Part shown: in pieces, positions 46,994-57,701 of the stretch
Layout: every line of letters starts with the position of its first letter
How positions within the stretch are numbered: position 1 is the stretch's first letter
DNA from: Streptomyces sp. NBC_01341
GTDB taxonomy: Bacteria > Actinomycetota > Actinomycetes > Streptomycetales > Streptomycetaceae
DNA: 64,000 nt
Direction of reading: 5' to 3'
Assembly: GCF_035946055.1 (NCBI RefSeq)
Contig: NZ_CP108364.1
Location: forward strand, 5,084,001-5,148,000
The notes under the pieces: model-generated
What the model was told of the DNA's origin: nothing
Databases searched by the model: none
The model's input: only the letters and a program-made list of their open reading frames with translations
Made by a program: the position numbers and the translations under genes

Positions 46994-47896
46994 ATGACGG
47001 AGCCGGCACCGGAACAACCCCGTGAAGCCCTGCCCCTCGACAGCACGGCGCAACTCCTGACACGCATCACCTCCCAGCTCGGAACCCAGCTCAGCCTCGT
47101 CTCCCTGAACGGAACCCGCAGGCCCATGCACCGCACCCGAATCCCCGGCCCCACCCTGGTCGCCGTCGCACACGGCAGCCGGGACCCGCAGGCCCTGCGG
47201 ACCGCCCTGGAGCTCCTGGACCGGGTACGGGAGCTGCGGCCCGGACTCGACGTGCGGCTCGGCCACATCGAGCTCAACGAACCCCTCCTCCCGGACACCC
47301 TGGCCGGGATCGGGCAGGGCGAGGCGGTGCTCGTGCCGCTGCTCCTCGGCCGCGGCCACCACGTCCGGCACGACCTGCCCCGGGCAGCCGCCGCGAGCGG
47401 CCTGCGGACCCGCGTCGCCGCACCCCTCGGACCGCACCCCCTCATCGTGGAGACCCTGTACGAGCGGCTCGTCGAGGCGGGCTGGCGGGACGGGGACGGC
47501 ACGAGCCGCAGCGCCGGAGTCGTGCTCGCCGCCGCCGGTTCGCGCGACCCCGACTCCGGCGTCGACGCCCGTCGCACCGCGGCCATGCTCAGCGCGCGCC
47601 TCGGCGGGGTGCCCGTCGTGCCCGCCTACGCCTCGGCCGCCACCCCCACCGTGCCCGCCGCTGTGCGCGCCCTCGCCGCACGCGGCCGCCACCGGGTCGC
47701 CGTCGCCTCCTACTTCACGGCCCCCGGGCGCTTCGCGACCGCCTCCGCCGACGCCGCCCCGGGGATCGCCGCCGCCCCGCTCGGCTCGCACCCCGCCATG
47801 GCGCGCCTCCTGCTCCACCGCTACGACCAGGCCCTGACCGCCGCGGCGCCCGCGCTCGACGCCCTCGCCCACGCGCGCCTCCTGGCCTCCGCCTGA
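46994..47896 (+). CDS. Sirohydrochlorin chelatase (CbiX-type)
   Basis: A 300-residue protein with the two tandem chelatase halves of CbiX_L-like enzymes. [20 protein letters not shown] starts the first (about residue 53), [17 protein letters not shown] and [16 protein letters not shown] supply conserved acidic and histidine residues; the second half begins at [19 protein letters not shown] and is less conserved. It inserts iron (siroheme) or cobalt into sirohydrochlorin. Proximity to nirB, which needs siroheme, suggests iron insertion. Confidence 0.87.
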   Translation: MTEPAPEQPREALPLDSTAQLLTRITSQLGTQLSLVSLNGTRRPMHRTRIPGPTLVAVAHGSRDPQALRTALELLDRVRELRPGLDVRLGHIELNEPLLPDTLAGIGQGEAVLVPLLLGRGHHVRHDLPRAAAASGLRTRVAAPLGPHPLIVETLYERLVEAGWRDGDGTSRSAGVVLAAAGSRDPDSGVDARRTAAMLSARLGGVPVVPAYASAATPTVPAAVRALAARGRHRVAVASYFTAPGRFATASADAAPGIAAAPLGSHPAMARLLLHRYDQALTAAAPALDALAHARLLASA

Positions 47897-47931
47897 GCCC
47901 TCCTGTCAGCCCGGACGTCTACTGTCGGTGC

Positions 47932-49260
47932 ATGGACGGTACGCACCACACCCCGGACACCCAGGAGCGCGGCGCGACGCCCTACGGCGCCGCCGACACC
48001 GAGCGCTGGGACACCGAGCCGGACAAACGGCCCGGGCGCACCGCGTTCCAGCGCGACCGTGCCCGCGTGCTGCACTCCGCCGCCCTGCGCAGGCTCGCGG
48101 GCAAGACCCAGGTCGTCACCCCCGGCACCCGGGGACGGGCCTGGGACGCCAGCCCGCGCACCCGGCTCACCCACTCCCTGGAGTGCGCCCAGGTCGGCAG
48201 GGAACTCGGCGCCGCACTCGGCTGCGATCCCGACCTCGTCGAGGCGGCCTGCCTCTCCCACGACATGGGCCACCCGCCCTTCGGCCACAACGGCGAACAG
48301 GCACTCAACGACTTCGCGTCCGACTGCGGCGGCTTCGAGGGCAACGCCCAGTCGCTGCGCCTGCTCACCCGCCTCGAACCCAAACGCTTCGTGCGCGATC
48401 CCCGCAGCGGCGAACTCGTCAGCGTCGGGCTCAACCTGACCCGGGCGGCGCTGGACGCCGCCACCAAGTACCCCTGGGCCAGGGGCGCGCACCCCACGGA
48501 CCCCGGCTCACCGAAGTTCGGGGTGTACGAGGACGACCTGCCGGTCTTCGAGTGGGTCCGCAAGGGTGCTCCGCAGGACCGCAAGTGCTTCGAGGCACAG
48601 GTCATGGACTGGTCCGACGACGTCGCGTACTCCGTGCACGACTTCGAGGACGGCCTGCACGCCGGACACGTCGACCCGGGCTGCCTCTTCTCCGATCCGG
48701 AGCGCCGGGAGATCTGGGAGGTGGCCATCGGACGGTACGTCCCGGCGGACACCGACCCGCAGGAGCTCGCCGAAGCCCTCGACCGGCTCACCGCCCAGGA
48801 ATGGTGGCCGCACGGCTACGACGGCACCGCGGTCGCCCAGGCCCGGCTCAAGGACGCCACGAGCCAGCTCATCGGCAGGTTCTGCCTCGCCGCCGAGGCG
48901 GCGACCCACGAGCGGTACGGACCCGGACGGCTCGGCCGTTACGGCGCCGAGCTCGTCGTCCCGCGCTCCGTCCGCAACGAGTGCGCCGTGCTCAAGGCCG
49001 TCGCGGACCGTTACGTCATGCAGCGTGCCGAGCAGGAGGCCATCCGCGCCGACCAGCGGATCGTCATCGCCGAACTCGCCGCGGCGCTCACCGCCCGCGC
49101 GCCCGAGGGCCTGGAGCCGCAGTTCCGCACCCTGTTCGCCACGGCGCCCGACGACCGGGCCCGCAAGCGGGTACTCGTCGACCAGATCGCCGCACTCACC
49201 GACGCCTCCGCGCGCTCCCTTCACCGAACGCTCACGGGCGCCCGGCAGACTGGACCATGA
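47932..49260 (+). CDS. dgt: Deoxyguanosinetriphosphate triphosphohydrolase-like protein
   Basis: A 442-residue HD-domain nucleotide hydrolase cutting dGTP (or other dNTPs) to the nucleoside and triphosphate. [13 protein letters not shown] and [21 protein letters not shown] lead into [17 protein letters not shown] with the metal-binding His-Asp; [17 protein letters not shown] is the third conserved block. The set is that of the dGTPase type 2 subfamily. It directly precedes an FAD oxidoreductase and then dnaG, an arrangement common in Streptomyces. Confidence 0.9.
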   Translation: MDGTHHTPDTQERGATPYGAADTERWDTEPDKRPGRTAFQRDRARVLHSAALRRLAGKTQVVTPGTRGRAWDASPRTRLTHSLECAQVGRELGAALGCDPDLVEAACLSHDMGHPPFGHNGEQALNDFASDCGGFEGNAQSLRLLTRLEPKRFVRDPRSGELVSVGLNLTRAALDAATKYPWARGAHPTDPGSPKFGVYEDDLPVFEWVRKGAPQDRKCFEAQVMDWSDDVAYSVHDFEDGLHAGHVDPGCLFSDPERREIWEVAIGRYVPADTDPQELAEALDRLTAQEWWPHGYDGTAVAQARLKDATSQLIGRFCLAAEAATHERYGPGRLGRYGAELVVPRSVRNECAVLKAVADRYVMQRAEQEAIRADQRIVIAELAAALTARAPEGLEPQFRTLFATAPDDRARKRVLVDQIAALTDASARSLHRTLTGARQTGP

Positions 49261-49378
49261 CCGGGCCACATGCCGGTGGCTTCGGCCCGATCGGGGCACA
49301 CCCTCTTTCGCCATCACGCTGCGTGCGGGACGCTCGCGGGTGGTGGCGCCGCACAGCACAGTACCGAGGAGGCATCAA

Positions 49379-50638
49379 GTGGTCGACGCACATCGGACGT
49401 TCGTCATCGTCGGCGGAGGACTCGCCGGAGCGAAGGCAGCCGAGACACTCCGGGCGGAGGGCTTCAGCGGCCGGGTGATCCTCATCGGCGACGAACGCGA
49501 CCAGCCGTACGAACGGCCCGCCCTGTCCAAGGGGTACCTGCTGGGCAAGGACGAACGGGACTCCGTCTTCGTCCACGAGACCGCCTGGTACGCGGGCGCC
49601 GACATCGAGCTCCACCTCGGCCAGGTGGTCACCTCCGTCGACCGCGCGGGCCGCTCCGTGCTCCTCGGCGACAACACCGTCGTCCACTACGACAAGCTGC
49701 TGCTCGCCACGGGAGCGGAGCCCCGCCGCCTCGACATCCCGGGCACCGATCTGGTCGGCGTGCACCACCTGCGCCGGCTCGCCCACTCCGACCGGCTGCG
49801 GAACGTCCTCGCCTCGCTCGGCCGCGACAACGGCCACCTGGTGATCGCCGGAGCCGGCTGGATCGGACTGGAGATCGCCGCCGCGGCCCGGACCTACGGC
49901 GCGGAGGTCACCGTCGTCGCGCCCTCCCCGACCCCCCTGCACCACGTGATCGGCCCCGAGGTCGGCCAGATCTTCGCCGACCTCCACGCCGAGCACGGCG
50001 TCCGCTTCCACTTCGGCGCCCGCCTCACCGAGATCACCGGGGAGGACGGCATGGTCCTCGCGGTCCGCACCGACGACGGCGAGGAGCACCCGGCCCACGA
50101 CGTGCTCGCCGCGATCGGCGCGGCGCCGCGCCTCTCGCTCGCCGAGGCGGCCGGGCTCGACATGGCGGCACGGGACCAGGGCGGCGGGGTCCTCGTCGAC
50201 GCCTCCCTGCGCACCTCCGACCCGCACATCTACGCCGCCGGGGACATCGCGTCCGTGGACCACCCGCTGTTCGGCGGCCGGCTGCGCGTCGAGCACTGGG
50301 CGAACGCCCTGAACAGCGGACCGGCAGCGGCCAAGGCCATGCTCGGCCAGGACGTGACGTACGACCGGGTGCCGTACTTCTTCTCCGACCAGTACGACCT
50401 CGGGCTGGAGTACTCGGGCTGGGCGCCGCCCGGCTCCTACGACCAGGTCGTGCTGCGCGGGGACGCCGGCAAACGCGAGTTCATCGCCTTCTGGCTGAAG
50501 GACGGCCGCGTCCTCGCCGGGATGAACGTGAATGTGTGGGACGTCACCGAGGACATCCAGAAGCTGGTCCGGGCCGCCGTACCGGTCGACCCGGAGGCCC
50601 TGGGCGACCCGTCGGTGCCCCTGGACTCCCTGCTCTGA
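49379..50638 (+). CDS. FAD-dependent ferredoxin reductase-like oxidoreductase
   Basis: A 419-residue reductase of the rubredoxin/ferredoxin-NAD+ reductase type. FVIVGGGLAGAKAAETLRAEGF binds FAD, LLLATGAEPRRLDIPG closes the first domain, IAGAGWIGLEIAAAARTYG binds NAD(P)H, and DPHIYAAGDIASV is the late FAD-contact motif. A C-terminal reductase domain (about 325-405) is typical. GAGGAGG lies six bases before GTG 49379. Its redox partner is not encoded nearby. Confidence 0.88.
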   Translation: MVDAHRTFVIVGGGLAGAKAAETLRAEGFSGRVILIGDERDQPYERPALSKGYLLGKDERDSVFVHETAWYAGADIELHLGQVVTSVDRAGRSVLLGDNTVVHYDKLLLATGAEPRRLDIPGTDLVGVHHLRRLAHSDRLRNVLASLGRDNGHLVIAGAGWIGLEIAAAARTYGAEVTVVAPSPTPLHHVIGPEVGQIFADLHAEHGVRFHFGARLTEITGEDGMVLAVRTDDGEEHPAHDVLAAIGAAPRLSLAEAAGLDMAARDQGGGVLVDASLRTSDPHIYAAGDIASVDHPLFGGRLRVEHWANALNSGPAAAKAMLGQDVTYDRVPYFFSDQYDLGLEYSGWAPPGSYDQVVLRGDAGKREFIAFWLKDGRVLAGMNVNVWDVTEDIQKLVRAAVPVDPEALGDPSVPLDSLL

Positions 50639-50646
50639 CCCGCCTT

Positions 50647-50665
50647 GCCCGCCCCTGGGGCGGGC
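50647..50665 (+). terminator. Hairpin after the FAD oxidoreductase
   Basis: GCCCGCC (50647-50653) pairs with 50659-50665 nine bases after the stop. No T-run follows, so it is a likely but weak terminator. Confidence 0.45.
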
Positions 50666-50737
50666 GGGTCCCACGACGGGACCGGCCCGCCCGCACGGCC
50701 GGTCCCGGATGTCCGGGCCCACCCGTAGACTTCACGC

Positions 50738-52645
50738 GTGGCAGGCAGGATCAATGACGACGACGTGAAGGCGGTCCGGGACGCGGTCCCGATCGACGCC
50801 GTGGTCTCCGAGTATCTCCAGCTCCGCAACGCGGGCGGCGGGAACCTCAAGGGCCTGTGCCCCTTCCACGACGAGAAGTCCCCCTCCTTCCAGGTCAGTC
50901 CCGGCAAGGGCCTGTTCCACTGCTTCGGCTGCCAGGAGGGCGGCGACACGATCGCCTTCGTGATGAAGATCGACCACCTCACCTTCTCGGAGACGGTCGA
51001 GCGCCTCGCCGCCAAAGCGGGCATCACCCTGCGGTACGAGGAGGGTGGCTACAACCCCTCCCACCAGCGCGGCGAACGCATCCGCCTGGTCGAGGCACAC
51101 AAGATCGCCGCCGACTTCTACCGGGAGCAGCTGAACGGCCCCGAGGCCGAGATCGGCCGGAAGTTCCTCGCCGAGCGCGGCTTCGACCAGGACGCGGCGG
51201 CCCACTTCGGTGTCGGCTACAGCCCCACGGGCTGGGACCACCTCACCCGCTACCTGCGCGGCAAGGGTTTCAGCGACAAGGAGCTCATCAGCTCCGGCAT
51301 CTCCCAGGACGGCCGCCGCGGCCCCATCGACCGCTTCCGGGGCCGGCTGATGTGGCCGATCAGCGACACCTCCGGGGACATCGTCGGCTTCGGCGCCAGG
51401 AAGCTCCGGGACGACGACAACGGTCCGAAGTACCTCAACACCCCCGAGACGTCGATCTACAAGAAGTCCCAGGTGCTGTACGGCATCGACCTGGCCAAGA
51501 AGGACATCGCGAAGGCGAGCCGGGCCGTCGTCGTCGAGGGCTACACCGACGTCATGGCCTGCCACCTGGCCGGGGTCACCACCGCCATCGCCACCTGCGG
51601 TACCGCCTTCGGCAACGACCACATCAAGATCCTCCGACGGCTCCTGATGGACAACGGCAGCGCCCGCGTGATCTTCACCTTCGACGGTGACGCGGCCGGG
51701 CAGAAGGCCGCCCTGCGCGCCTTCGAGGACGACCAGAAGTTCGCCGCCGAGACGTACATCGCGATCGCCCCGGACAACATGGACCCGTGCGACCTGCGAC
51801 TGGCCAAGGGCGACGACGCCGTGCGCGACCTGGTGGAACCCCGCACCCCGCTCTTCGAGTTCGCACTCCGGCAGATCGTCGCCCGCTACGACCTGGAGAC
51901 CCCCGCCGGCCGGGCCGCCGCGCTCGACGAGGCCGCCGCCGTCGTCGCGAAGATCAAGACCAGCAGCGTGCAGCGGGAGGTGGCCGTCCAGCTCGCCGGC
52001 TTCGTCGGCATCCTCGACCAGGAGTTCGTCGTCCACCGGGTCAACCAGCTCGCCCAGTGGGCCCGCGGCCGGGGCGAGCGCGGACCCGCGCCGGGCAAGC
52101 CCTCCCGGGGCGGTGCCCCGCAGCACCGGATCCAGGCACCCACGGCGCCGTCCGGCCCGGCGCTGAACCTCCGCAGCCCCGCGCACCGCACGGAGCGAGA
52201 GCTGCTCAAGCTCGCCCTGCAGAAGCCCGCCCTGGTGTCGCCGGCCTTCGACGCCTACGGCATCGACGAGTTCACCGCCCCGCCCTACGCGGCGGTGCGC
52301 CAGTGCATCGCGGAGGCGGGCGGCGCCGAGATGGGTGTCGCCGAGACCCGCGAGTACCTCGTCCAGGTACTCGACGCGACCCCCGACGACACCGTGCGCA
52401 AGCTCGTCACCGAGCTCGCCGTCGAGGTCTTCCACGGCAAGACCATCGACGAGACCTACGCCGGCATGCAGCTCGTCCAGGTCCGCCTCCGGGCCGTCGA
52501 CCGCAGGATCGACGACGTCCAGGGCAGCCTGGCCCGGCTGGGGAGCAACGTGGCCCCGGACGACCTGGCCGCCGCCCAGAACGAGGTCTGGGTCCTCCAG
52601 CAGTACGCGCAGTCGTTGCGGAGCCACGGCGCCGACGCGCTCTGA
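50738..52645 (+). CDS. dnaG: DNA primase
   Basis: A 635-residue primase that lays RNA primers at replication forks. The CHC2 zinc finger is [15 protein letters not shown] with CFGCQEGG; the catalytic Toprim core has [16 protein letters not shown] and [13 protein letters not shown]; the C-terminal helicase-binding region (about 480-635) interacts with DnaB. Length is normal for actinobacteria. About 180 bp separate it from the sigma factor gene hrdA, keeping the old dnaG-sigma association. Confidence 0.95.
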   Translation: MAGRINDDDVKAVRDAVPIDAVVSEYLQLRNAGGGNLKGLCPFHDEKSPSFQVSPGKGLFHCFGCQEGGDTIAFVMKIDHLTFSETVERLAAKAGITLRYEEGGYNPSHQRGERIRLVEAHKIAADFYREQLNGPEAEIGRKFLAERGFDQDAAAHFGVGYSPTGWDHLTRYLRGKGFSDKELISSGISQDGRRGPIDRFRGRLMWPISDTSGDIVGFGARKLRDDDNGPKYLNTPETSIYKKSQVLYGIDLAKKDIAKASRAVVVEGYTDVMACHLAGVTTAIATCGTAFGNDHIKILRRLLMDNGSARVIFTFDGDAAGQKAALRAFEDDQKFAAETYIAIAPDNMDPCDLRLAKGDDAVRDLVEPRTPLFEFALRQIVARYDLETPAGRAAALDEAAAVVAKIKTSSVQREVAVQLAGFVGILDQEFVVHRVNQLAQWARGRGERGPAPGKPSRGGAPQHRIQAPTAPSGPALNLRSPAHRTERELLKLALQKPALVSPAFDAYGIDEFTAPPYAAVRQCIAEAGGAEMGVAETREYLVQVLDATPDDTVRKLVTELAVEVFHGKTIDETYAGMQLVQVRLRAVDRRIDDVQGSLARLGSNVAPDDLAAAQNEVWVLQQYAQSLRSHGADAL

Positions 52646-52823
52646 GCGACGATCAGCACCCTGTCACCCACCGGACGCAAAAAGTCACCGCACGCCCCTC
52701 GTGACAGTGATGTGCCGTACCCCACACTGGGTGGCGGTGCCTGAGTCATCGGAGCGCGGCCGGTCCACCCAGGGCGGACCCCCATCCCCGCGATCCGGCA
52801 GCGATCACCTGGAGGCCGCCCCC

Positions 52824-53900
52824 GTGCAGACCCGGACCGCGCCGACCACGACCGAGCACGTCCCGGCGATTCCCGTGCAGAACCGGGCCTCACGACACCC
52901 GGAGACGGCGGGTACACCCGAATCGGTACTGGAGGAACCGGTGGAGCCCCCCCGGCCCCCGGAGCCGCGGAGCCGCCGGGAGGCGGGCGGCCCGTCCTCC
53001 GACCTCTTCCGCCAGTACTTACGCGAGATCGGGCGGATACCGCTGCTGAGCGCGGTCGAGGAGGTCGAGCTCGCCCGCCGCGTCGAGGCCGGGCTCTTCG
53101 CCGAGGAACGCCTCGCCGGCACCCCCGACCCCGACACCCGGCTCGCCGTCGACCTGGACCGGCTCGTCGTCATGGGGCGGATGGCCAAACGCCGGCTGAT
53201 CGAGGCCAACCTCCGCCTCGTCGTCTCCGTGGCCAAGCGCTACGTCGGACGCGGCCTGACCATGCTCGACCTGGTGCAGGAGGGCAACCTCGGCCTCATC
53301 AGGGCGGTCGAGAAGTTCGACTACGCCCGGGGCTACAAGTTCTCCACGTACGCGACCTGGTGGATCCGCCAGGCCATGTCACGCGCCCTGGCGGACCAGG
53401 CCAGGACCATAAGGGTCCCGGTGCACGTCGTCGAGCTGATCAACCGGGTCGTCCGCGTCCAGCGCCGGATGCTCCAGGAGCGCGGCTACGAACCGACCGC
53501 CGAGGAGGTCGCCGCCCAGCTGGACCTGACCCCCGAACGCGTGGGCGAGGTCCTGCGGCTCGCCCAGGAACCCGTCTCCCTGCACGCCCCCGTCGGCGAG
53601 GAGGACGACGTCGCCTTCGGGGACCTCATCGAGGACGGCGACGCCGCGTCCCCCGTCGAGTCGGCCGCCTTCCTCCTCCTGCGCCGGCACCTGGAGACGG
53701 TCCTCTCCACCCTCGGAGAACGCGAGCGGAAGGTCGTCCAGCTGCGCTACGGACTGGACGACGGCAGGCCCCGCACGCTCGAGGAGATCGGGAGGATCTT
53801 CGGCGTGACGCGCGAACGCATCCGCCAGATCGAGTCCAAGACGCTCGACAAGCTGCGGGACCACGCCTTCGCCGACCAGCTCCGCGGCTACCTGGACTGA
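52824..53900 (+). CDS. hrdA: RNA polymerase sigma-70 family factor, HrdA type
   Basis: A 358-residue primary-like (group 2) sigma factor. Region 1.2 [17 protein letters not shown], region 2 [53 protein letters not shown] (only key parts needed: [12 protein letters not shown] and YATWWIRQA), regions 3 and 4.2 with [19 protein letters not shown] are all present, so core promoters like those of HrdB are expected. The position after dnaG and the proline-rich N-terminus fit HrdA. GTG 52824 has GGAGG eight bases upstream; ATG 52710 would add 38 residues. Leucine 66 is encoded by TTA (53019-53021), which makes translation depend on the bldA tRNA. Confidence 0.88.
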   Translation: MQTRTAPTTTEHVPAIPVQNRASRHPETAGTPESVLEEPVEPPRPPEPRSRREAGGPSSDLFRQYLREIGRIPLLSAVEEVELARRVEAGLFAEERLAGTPDPDTRLAVDLDRLVVMGRMAKRRLIEANLRLVVSVAKRYVGRGLTMLDLVQEGNLGLIRAVEKFDYARGYKFSTYATWWIRQAMSRALADQARTIRVPVHVVELINRVVRVQRRMLQERGYEPTAEEVAAQLDLTPERVGEVLRLAQEPVSLHAPVGEEDDVAFGDLIEDGDAASPVESAAFLLLRRHLETVLSTLGERERKVVQLRYGLDDGRPRTLEEIGRIFGVTRERIRQIESKTLDKLRDHAFADQLRGYLD

Positions 53901-53930
53901 GCCCGACCGGCGCATGAGGGGTGGGCTGAA

Positions 53931-55856
53931 TCAGTCGACCTCCGCCAGTGCCTGCGCGAACTGCGCCGCGTACAGCCGGGCGTAGGCGCCGCCGGCCGCC
54001 AGCAGTTCGTCGTGCGTGCCCTGTTCGACGATCGAGCCGCTCTCCATCACCAGGATCACGTCGGCGTCCCGGATGGTGGAGAGGCGGTGCGCGATCACGA
54101 AGCTCGTACGGCCGTGAGCCAGCCGTGCCATCGCCTTCTGGATCAGCACCTCGGTCCGGGTGTCCACCGAGCTGGTGGCCTCGTCGAGCACCAGGATCAC
54201 CGGGTCGGAGAGGAACGCCCGGGCGATCGTGATCAGCTGCTTCTCACCCGTGCTGACCCCTGATCCCTCGTCGTCGATCACGGTGTCGTAGCCGTCCGGC
54301 AGCGTACGGACGAAGCGGTCGGCGTGGGCCGCGCGCGCCGCCTCCTCGATCTCCTCCCGGGTGACCTCGCGCGAGGCGCCGTACGCGATGTTCTCCGCGA
54401 TCGTGCCGCCGAACAGCCAGGTGTCCTGGAGCACCATGCCTATGGCCGAACGGAGTTCGTCGCGCGTCATCCGCGCGGCGTCGACCCCGTCGAGGGTGAT
54501 GCGGCCGCCCGTCACCTCGTAGAACCGCATCAGGAGATTGACCAGTGTCGTCTTGCCCGCGCCGGTCGGTCCGACGATCGCGACCGTGTGGCCCGGCTCC
54601 ACGCTCAGCGAGAGGTCCTCGATGAGCGGCTTCTCGGGGTCGTACCTGAAGGACACGTTCTCCAGCGAGACGCTGCCGCGCAGCTCCGCGGGCCGCTCGG
54701 CCGTGTCCGGGTCGGGCGCCTGCTCCTCGGCGTCCAGCAGGCCGAAGACCCGCTCGGCCGACGCGATGCCCGACTGCACCAGGTTCGCCATCGAGGCGAC
54801 CTGGGTCAGCGGCATCGAGAACTGCCGGGAGTACTGGATGAACGCCTGTACGTCACCGATCGACAGGGAGCCCGACGCCACCCGCAGACCACCGACGACC
54901 GCGACCAGGACGTAGTTCAGGTTGGACACGAACATCATCAGGGGCTGCATGATCCCGCTGTTGAACTGGGCCTTGAAGCCGGCCTCGTAGAGCGCGTCGT
55001 TCTGCTCGGCGAAGTCCCGCGCGGACTCCTCCTGCCGCCCGAACGTCTTGACCAGCGTGTGGCCGGTGTACATCTCCTCGATGTGCGCGTTGAGCGCGCC
55101 CGTCACCTTCCACTGCGCCACGAAGTGCGGCTGCGAGCGTTTCCCGATCCGCGTCGCGACGACCACCGACAGCGGGATCGTCACCAGCGCCACCAGGGCC
55201 AGCAGCGGAGAGATCCAGAACATCATGATCAGTACGCCGACGATGGTGAGCAGGGAGTTGATGAGCTGGCCCATCGTCTGCTGCATCGTCTGCGAGATGT
55301 TGTCGATGTCGTTCGTCGCGCGGCTGAGCACCTCACCGCGCTGCTGCCGGTCGAAGTACGACAGCGGCAGCCGCGCCAGCTTCGTCTGCAGGTCCTCGCG
55401 CAGCTGGAACACGACCCGGTTGATGACCCTGATCGAGACCCGTGTCGACACCAGCATCAGCAGTCCCGCGGCGACGTACACCGCCAGCGCCACCAGAAGG
55501 ACGTTGCCCACCGCTCCGAAGTCGATGCCGCTGCCGGGGGTGAAGTCCACCCCGGACAGCACGTCCGCGAGACCGCCGCTGCCCTTCTCCCGCAGGTTCT
55601 CGACGGCCTGCTCCTTCGTCGTGCCCTTCGGCAGCTCCCGGCCCACGACCCCGGCGAAGATCAGGTCCGTGGCAGAACCGAGGATCTTCGGCCCCGCCAC
55701 GGAGAGCGCCACGCTCAGCGTCCCCGCCCCCAGCATCAGGGACAGCGACGACTTCTCCTTGCTGAACCGTCTCAGCAACCGCTTCCCGGACCCCTTGAAG
55801 TCCATCGACCTCTCGGTGGGTCCCATGGACATCATCCGTCCGCCAGGCCCGGCCAT
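53931..55856 (-). CDS. ABC exporter half-transporter (second of a pair)
   Basis: A 641-residue fused membrane/ATPase protein. Six transmembrane helices (about 45-335) precede the ATPase with Walker A GPTGAGKTTLVNLL, signature VSTGEKQLITIARAF, Walker B ILVLDEATSSVD with the catalytic glutamate, and H-loop FVIAHRLSTI. The ATG overlaps the partner's stop as TGATG. Together they form a heterodimeric exporter of the multidrug/lipid type (BmrCD, TmrAB class). Substrate unknown. Confidence 0.9.
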   Translation of the reverse strand: MAGPGGRMMSMGPTERSMDFKGSGKRLLRRFSKEKSSLSLMLGAGTLSVALSVAGPKILGSATDLIFAGVVGRELPKGTTKEQAVENLREKGSGGLADVLSGVDFTPGSGIDFGAVGNVLLVALAVYVAAGLLMLVSTRVSIRVINRVVFQLREDLQTKLARLPLSYFDRQQRGEVLSRATNDIDNISQTMQQTMGQLINSLLTIVGVLIMMFWISPLLALVALVTIPLSVVVATRIGKRSQPHFVAQWKVTGALNAHIEEMYTGHTLVKTFGRQEESARDFAEQNDALYEAGFKAQFNSGIMQPLMMFVSNLNYVLVAVVGGLRVASGSLSIGDVQAFIQYSRQFSMPLTQVASMANLVQSGIASAERVFGLLDAEEQAPDPDTAERPAELRGSVSLENVSFRYDPEKPLIEDLSLSVEPGHTVAIVGPTGAGKTTLVNLLMRFYEVTGGRITLDGVDAARMTRDELRSAIGMVLQDTWLFGGTIAENIAYGASREVTREEIEEAARAAHADRFVRTLPDGYDTVIDDEGSGVSTGEKQLITIARAFLSDPVILVLDEATSSVDTRTEVLIQKAMARLAHGRTSFVIAHRLSTIRDADVILVMESGSIVEQGTHDELLAAGGAYARLYAAQFAQALAEVD

Positions 55857-57589
55857 CAGGCGGCCTCCGCTTCCGTCAGCTGGGAGAGCACGATCTCCCG
55901 GTAGGTTTCGTTTCCGTCCATGAGCTCGCGATGACTGCCGGTCCCGACGAGCCGGCCCTCGTCCAGAACCAGGATCCGGTCGGCGTCACGGATCGTGGAC
56001 ACCCGCTGCGCGACGATCACCACGGTCGCCGCCGCCGTCTCCTCGGACAGCGCGGCCCGCAGGGCGGCGTCCGTCGCGTAGTCCAGTGCCGAGAACGAGT
56101 CGTCGAAGAGATAGATCTCCGGCCGCTGCACCAGCGTCCGCGCGATCGCGAGGCGCTGGCGCTGTCCGCCGGACACATTGGTGCCGCCCTGCGCGATCGG
56201 TGCGTTCAGGCCGTGTTCGAGCTCCTCCACGAAGCCCTTCGCCTGCGCCACCTCCAGGGCGTGCCACAGCTCCTCGTCGGTCGCGTCCGGATTGCCGTAC
56301 CGCAGGTTCGTCGCGACCGTCCCCGAGAACAGGTACGGCTTCTGGGGGACCAGGCTCACCGTCTTCGCCAGCAGGGCGGGATCCAGGGTCCGCACGTCCG
56401 TACCGTCGACGAGCACATCGCCGTCCGTCGCGTCGAACAGCCGCGGCACGAGGCCGAGCAGCGTCGACTTCCCGCTGCCCGTCGACCCGATGATCGCGGT
56501 CGTCTCCCCGGGCCGAGCCACGAGATCGACCGCCCGCAGCACCGGCTCCTCGGCACCCGGGTAGCGGAACTCCGCACCCCGTATCTCGAGGTGGCCGTGC
56601 TTGAGCAGCTTCGTGACCGGGGCGCTCGGCGGTACCACGCTCGACTCGGTGTCCAGTACCTCCTGGACGCGCTCCGCGCAGACCTCGGCGCGCGGCACCA
56701 TGATGAACATGAAGGTGGCCATCATCACCGCCATGACGATCTGCATCAGATACGCCAGGAAGGCCGTCAGTGCCCCGATCTGCATCCCACCGCTGTCGAT
56801 CCGGTGCGCACCGAACCAGACGACCGCGATCGACGACAGGTTCACCACCGTCATCACGGTCGGGAACATGAGGGCCATCAGACGGCCCGTCGACAGCGCC
56901 ACGTCCGTCAGTTCGGTGTTCGCGCCCCGGAAGCGCCCCTCCTCGTAGTCGTCCCGTATGAACGCGCGGATGACCCGGTTGCCGGTGATCTGCTCGCGCA
57001 GCACCCGGTTCACCGTGTCCAGCCGCACCTGCATCGTGCGGAACAGCGGACGCATCCGCCTCACGATCAGGCTCACCGAGATGCCGAGGACGGGCAGCAC
57101 GGCCAGCAGGACGCCCGACAGCGGCACGTCCTGGCCGAGCGCCAGGATGACCCCGCCGACGCACATGATGGGCGCCGACACCATCAGGGTGAAGGCGAGC
57201 AGCACGAGCATCTGGATCTGCTGCACGTCATTGGTCGTACGCGTGATCAGCGAAGGAGCACCGAACCTGCCGACCTCGCGCGCGGAGAACGACTGCACCC
57301 GGCCGAAGACCGACGCCCGAACCTCCCGTCCGAGCGCGGAAGCCGTCCTGGCGCCGTAGTAGACCGCCCCGACGTTGCAGACGACCTGGAGGACACTCAC
57401 GGCGATCATCACCGCGCCGTAGCGCAGGATGTAGTCCGTGTCCCCCCGCACGACACCGTTGTCGATGATGTCCGCGTTGAGACTGGGCAGGTAGAGGCTT
57501 GCCGAGGTCTGCAGGAGCTGGAGCAGGACCAGCAGCAGGATCGGCTGTCTGTACGGACCCAGGTAGGTCCGCAGGATTTTTATGAGCAC
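55856..57589 (-). CDS. ABC exporter half-transporter (first of a pair, degenerate ATP site)
   Basis: A 577-residue partner of the downstream half-transporter. Six helices are followed by Walker A GSTGSGKSTLLGL, signature NVSGGQRQRLAIARTL, and Walker B EIYLFDDSFSALD, in which the catalytic glutamate is an aspartate. The usual H-loop histidine is replaced as well (VIVAQRVSTI). One degenerate and one active site is the rule in heterodimeric exporters and explains why two genes are kept. Confidence 0.9.
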   Translation of the reverse strand: MLIKILRTYLGPYRQPILLLVLLQLLQTSASLYLPSLNADIIDNGVVRGDTDYILRYGAVMIAVSVLQVVCNVGAVYYGARTASALGREVRASVFGRVQSFSAREVGRFGAPSLITRTTNDVQQIQMLVLLAFTLMVSAPIMCVGGVILALGQDVPLSGVLLAVLPVLGISVSLIVRRMRPLFRTMQVRLDTVNRVLREQITGNRVIRAFIRDDYEEGRFRGANTELTDVALSTGRLMALMFPTVMTVVNLSSIAVVWFGAHRIDSGGMQIGALTAFLAYLMQIVMAVMMATFMFIMVPRAEVCAERVQEVLDTESSVVPPSAPVTKLLKHGHLEIRGAEFRYPGAEEPVLRAVDLVARPGETTAIIGSTGSGKSTLLGLVPRLFDATDGDVLVDGTDVRTLDPALLAKTVSLVPQKPYLFSGTVATNLRYGNPDATDEELWHALEVAQAKGFVEELEHGLNAPIAQGGTNVSGGQRQRLAIARTLVQRPEIYLFDDSFSALDYATDAALRAALSEETAAATVVIVAQRVSTIRDADRILVLDEGRLVGTGSHRELMDGNETYREIVLSQLTEAEAA

Positions 57590-57701
57590 ACGAGTCTCTC
57601 GGAGTCGGCGAAGGGCAGAGGCCGATCCATACTCCGGTACACCGCGCCGTGGCGGCCAACACTTTTCCTCAAGCCCGGGTCAAATCCGGACCGTTGCCCC
57701 T

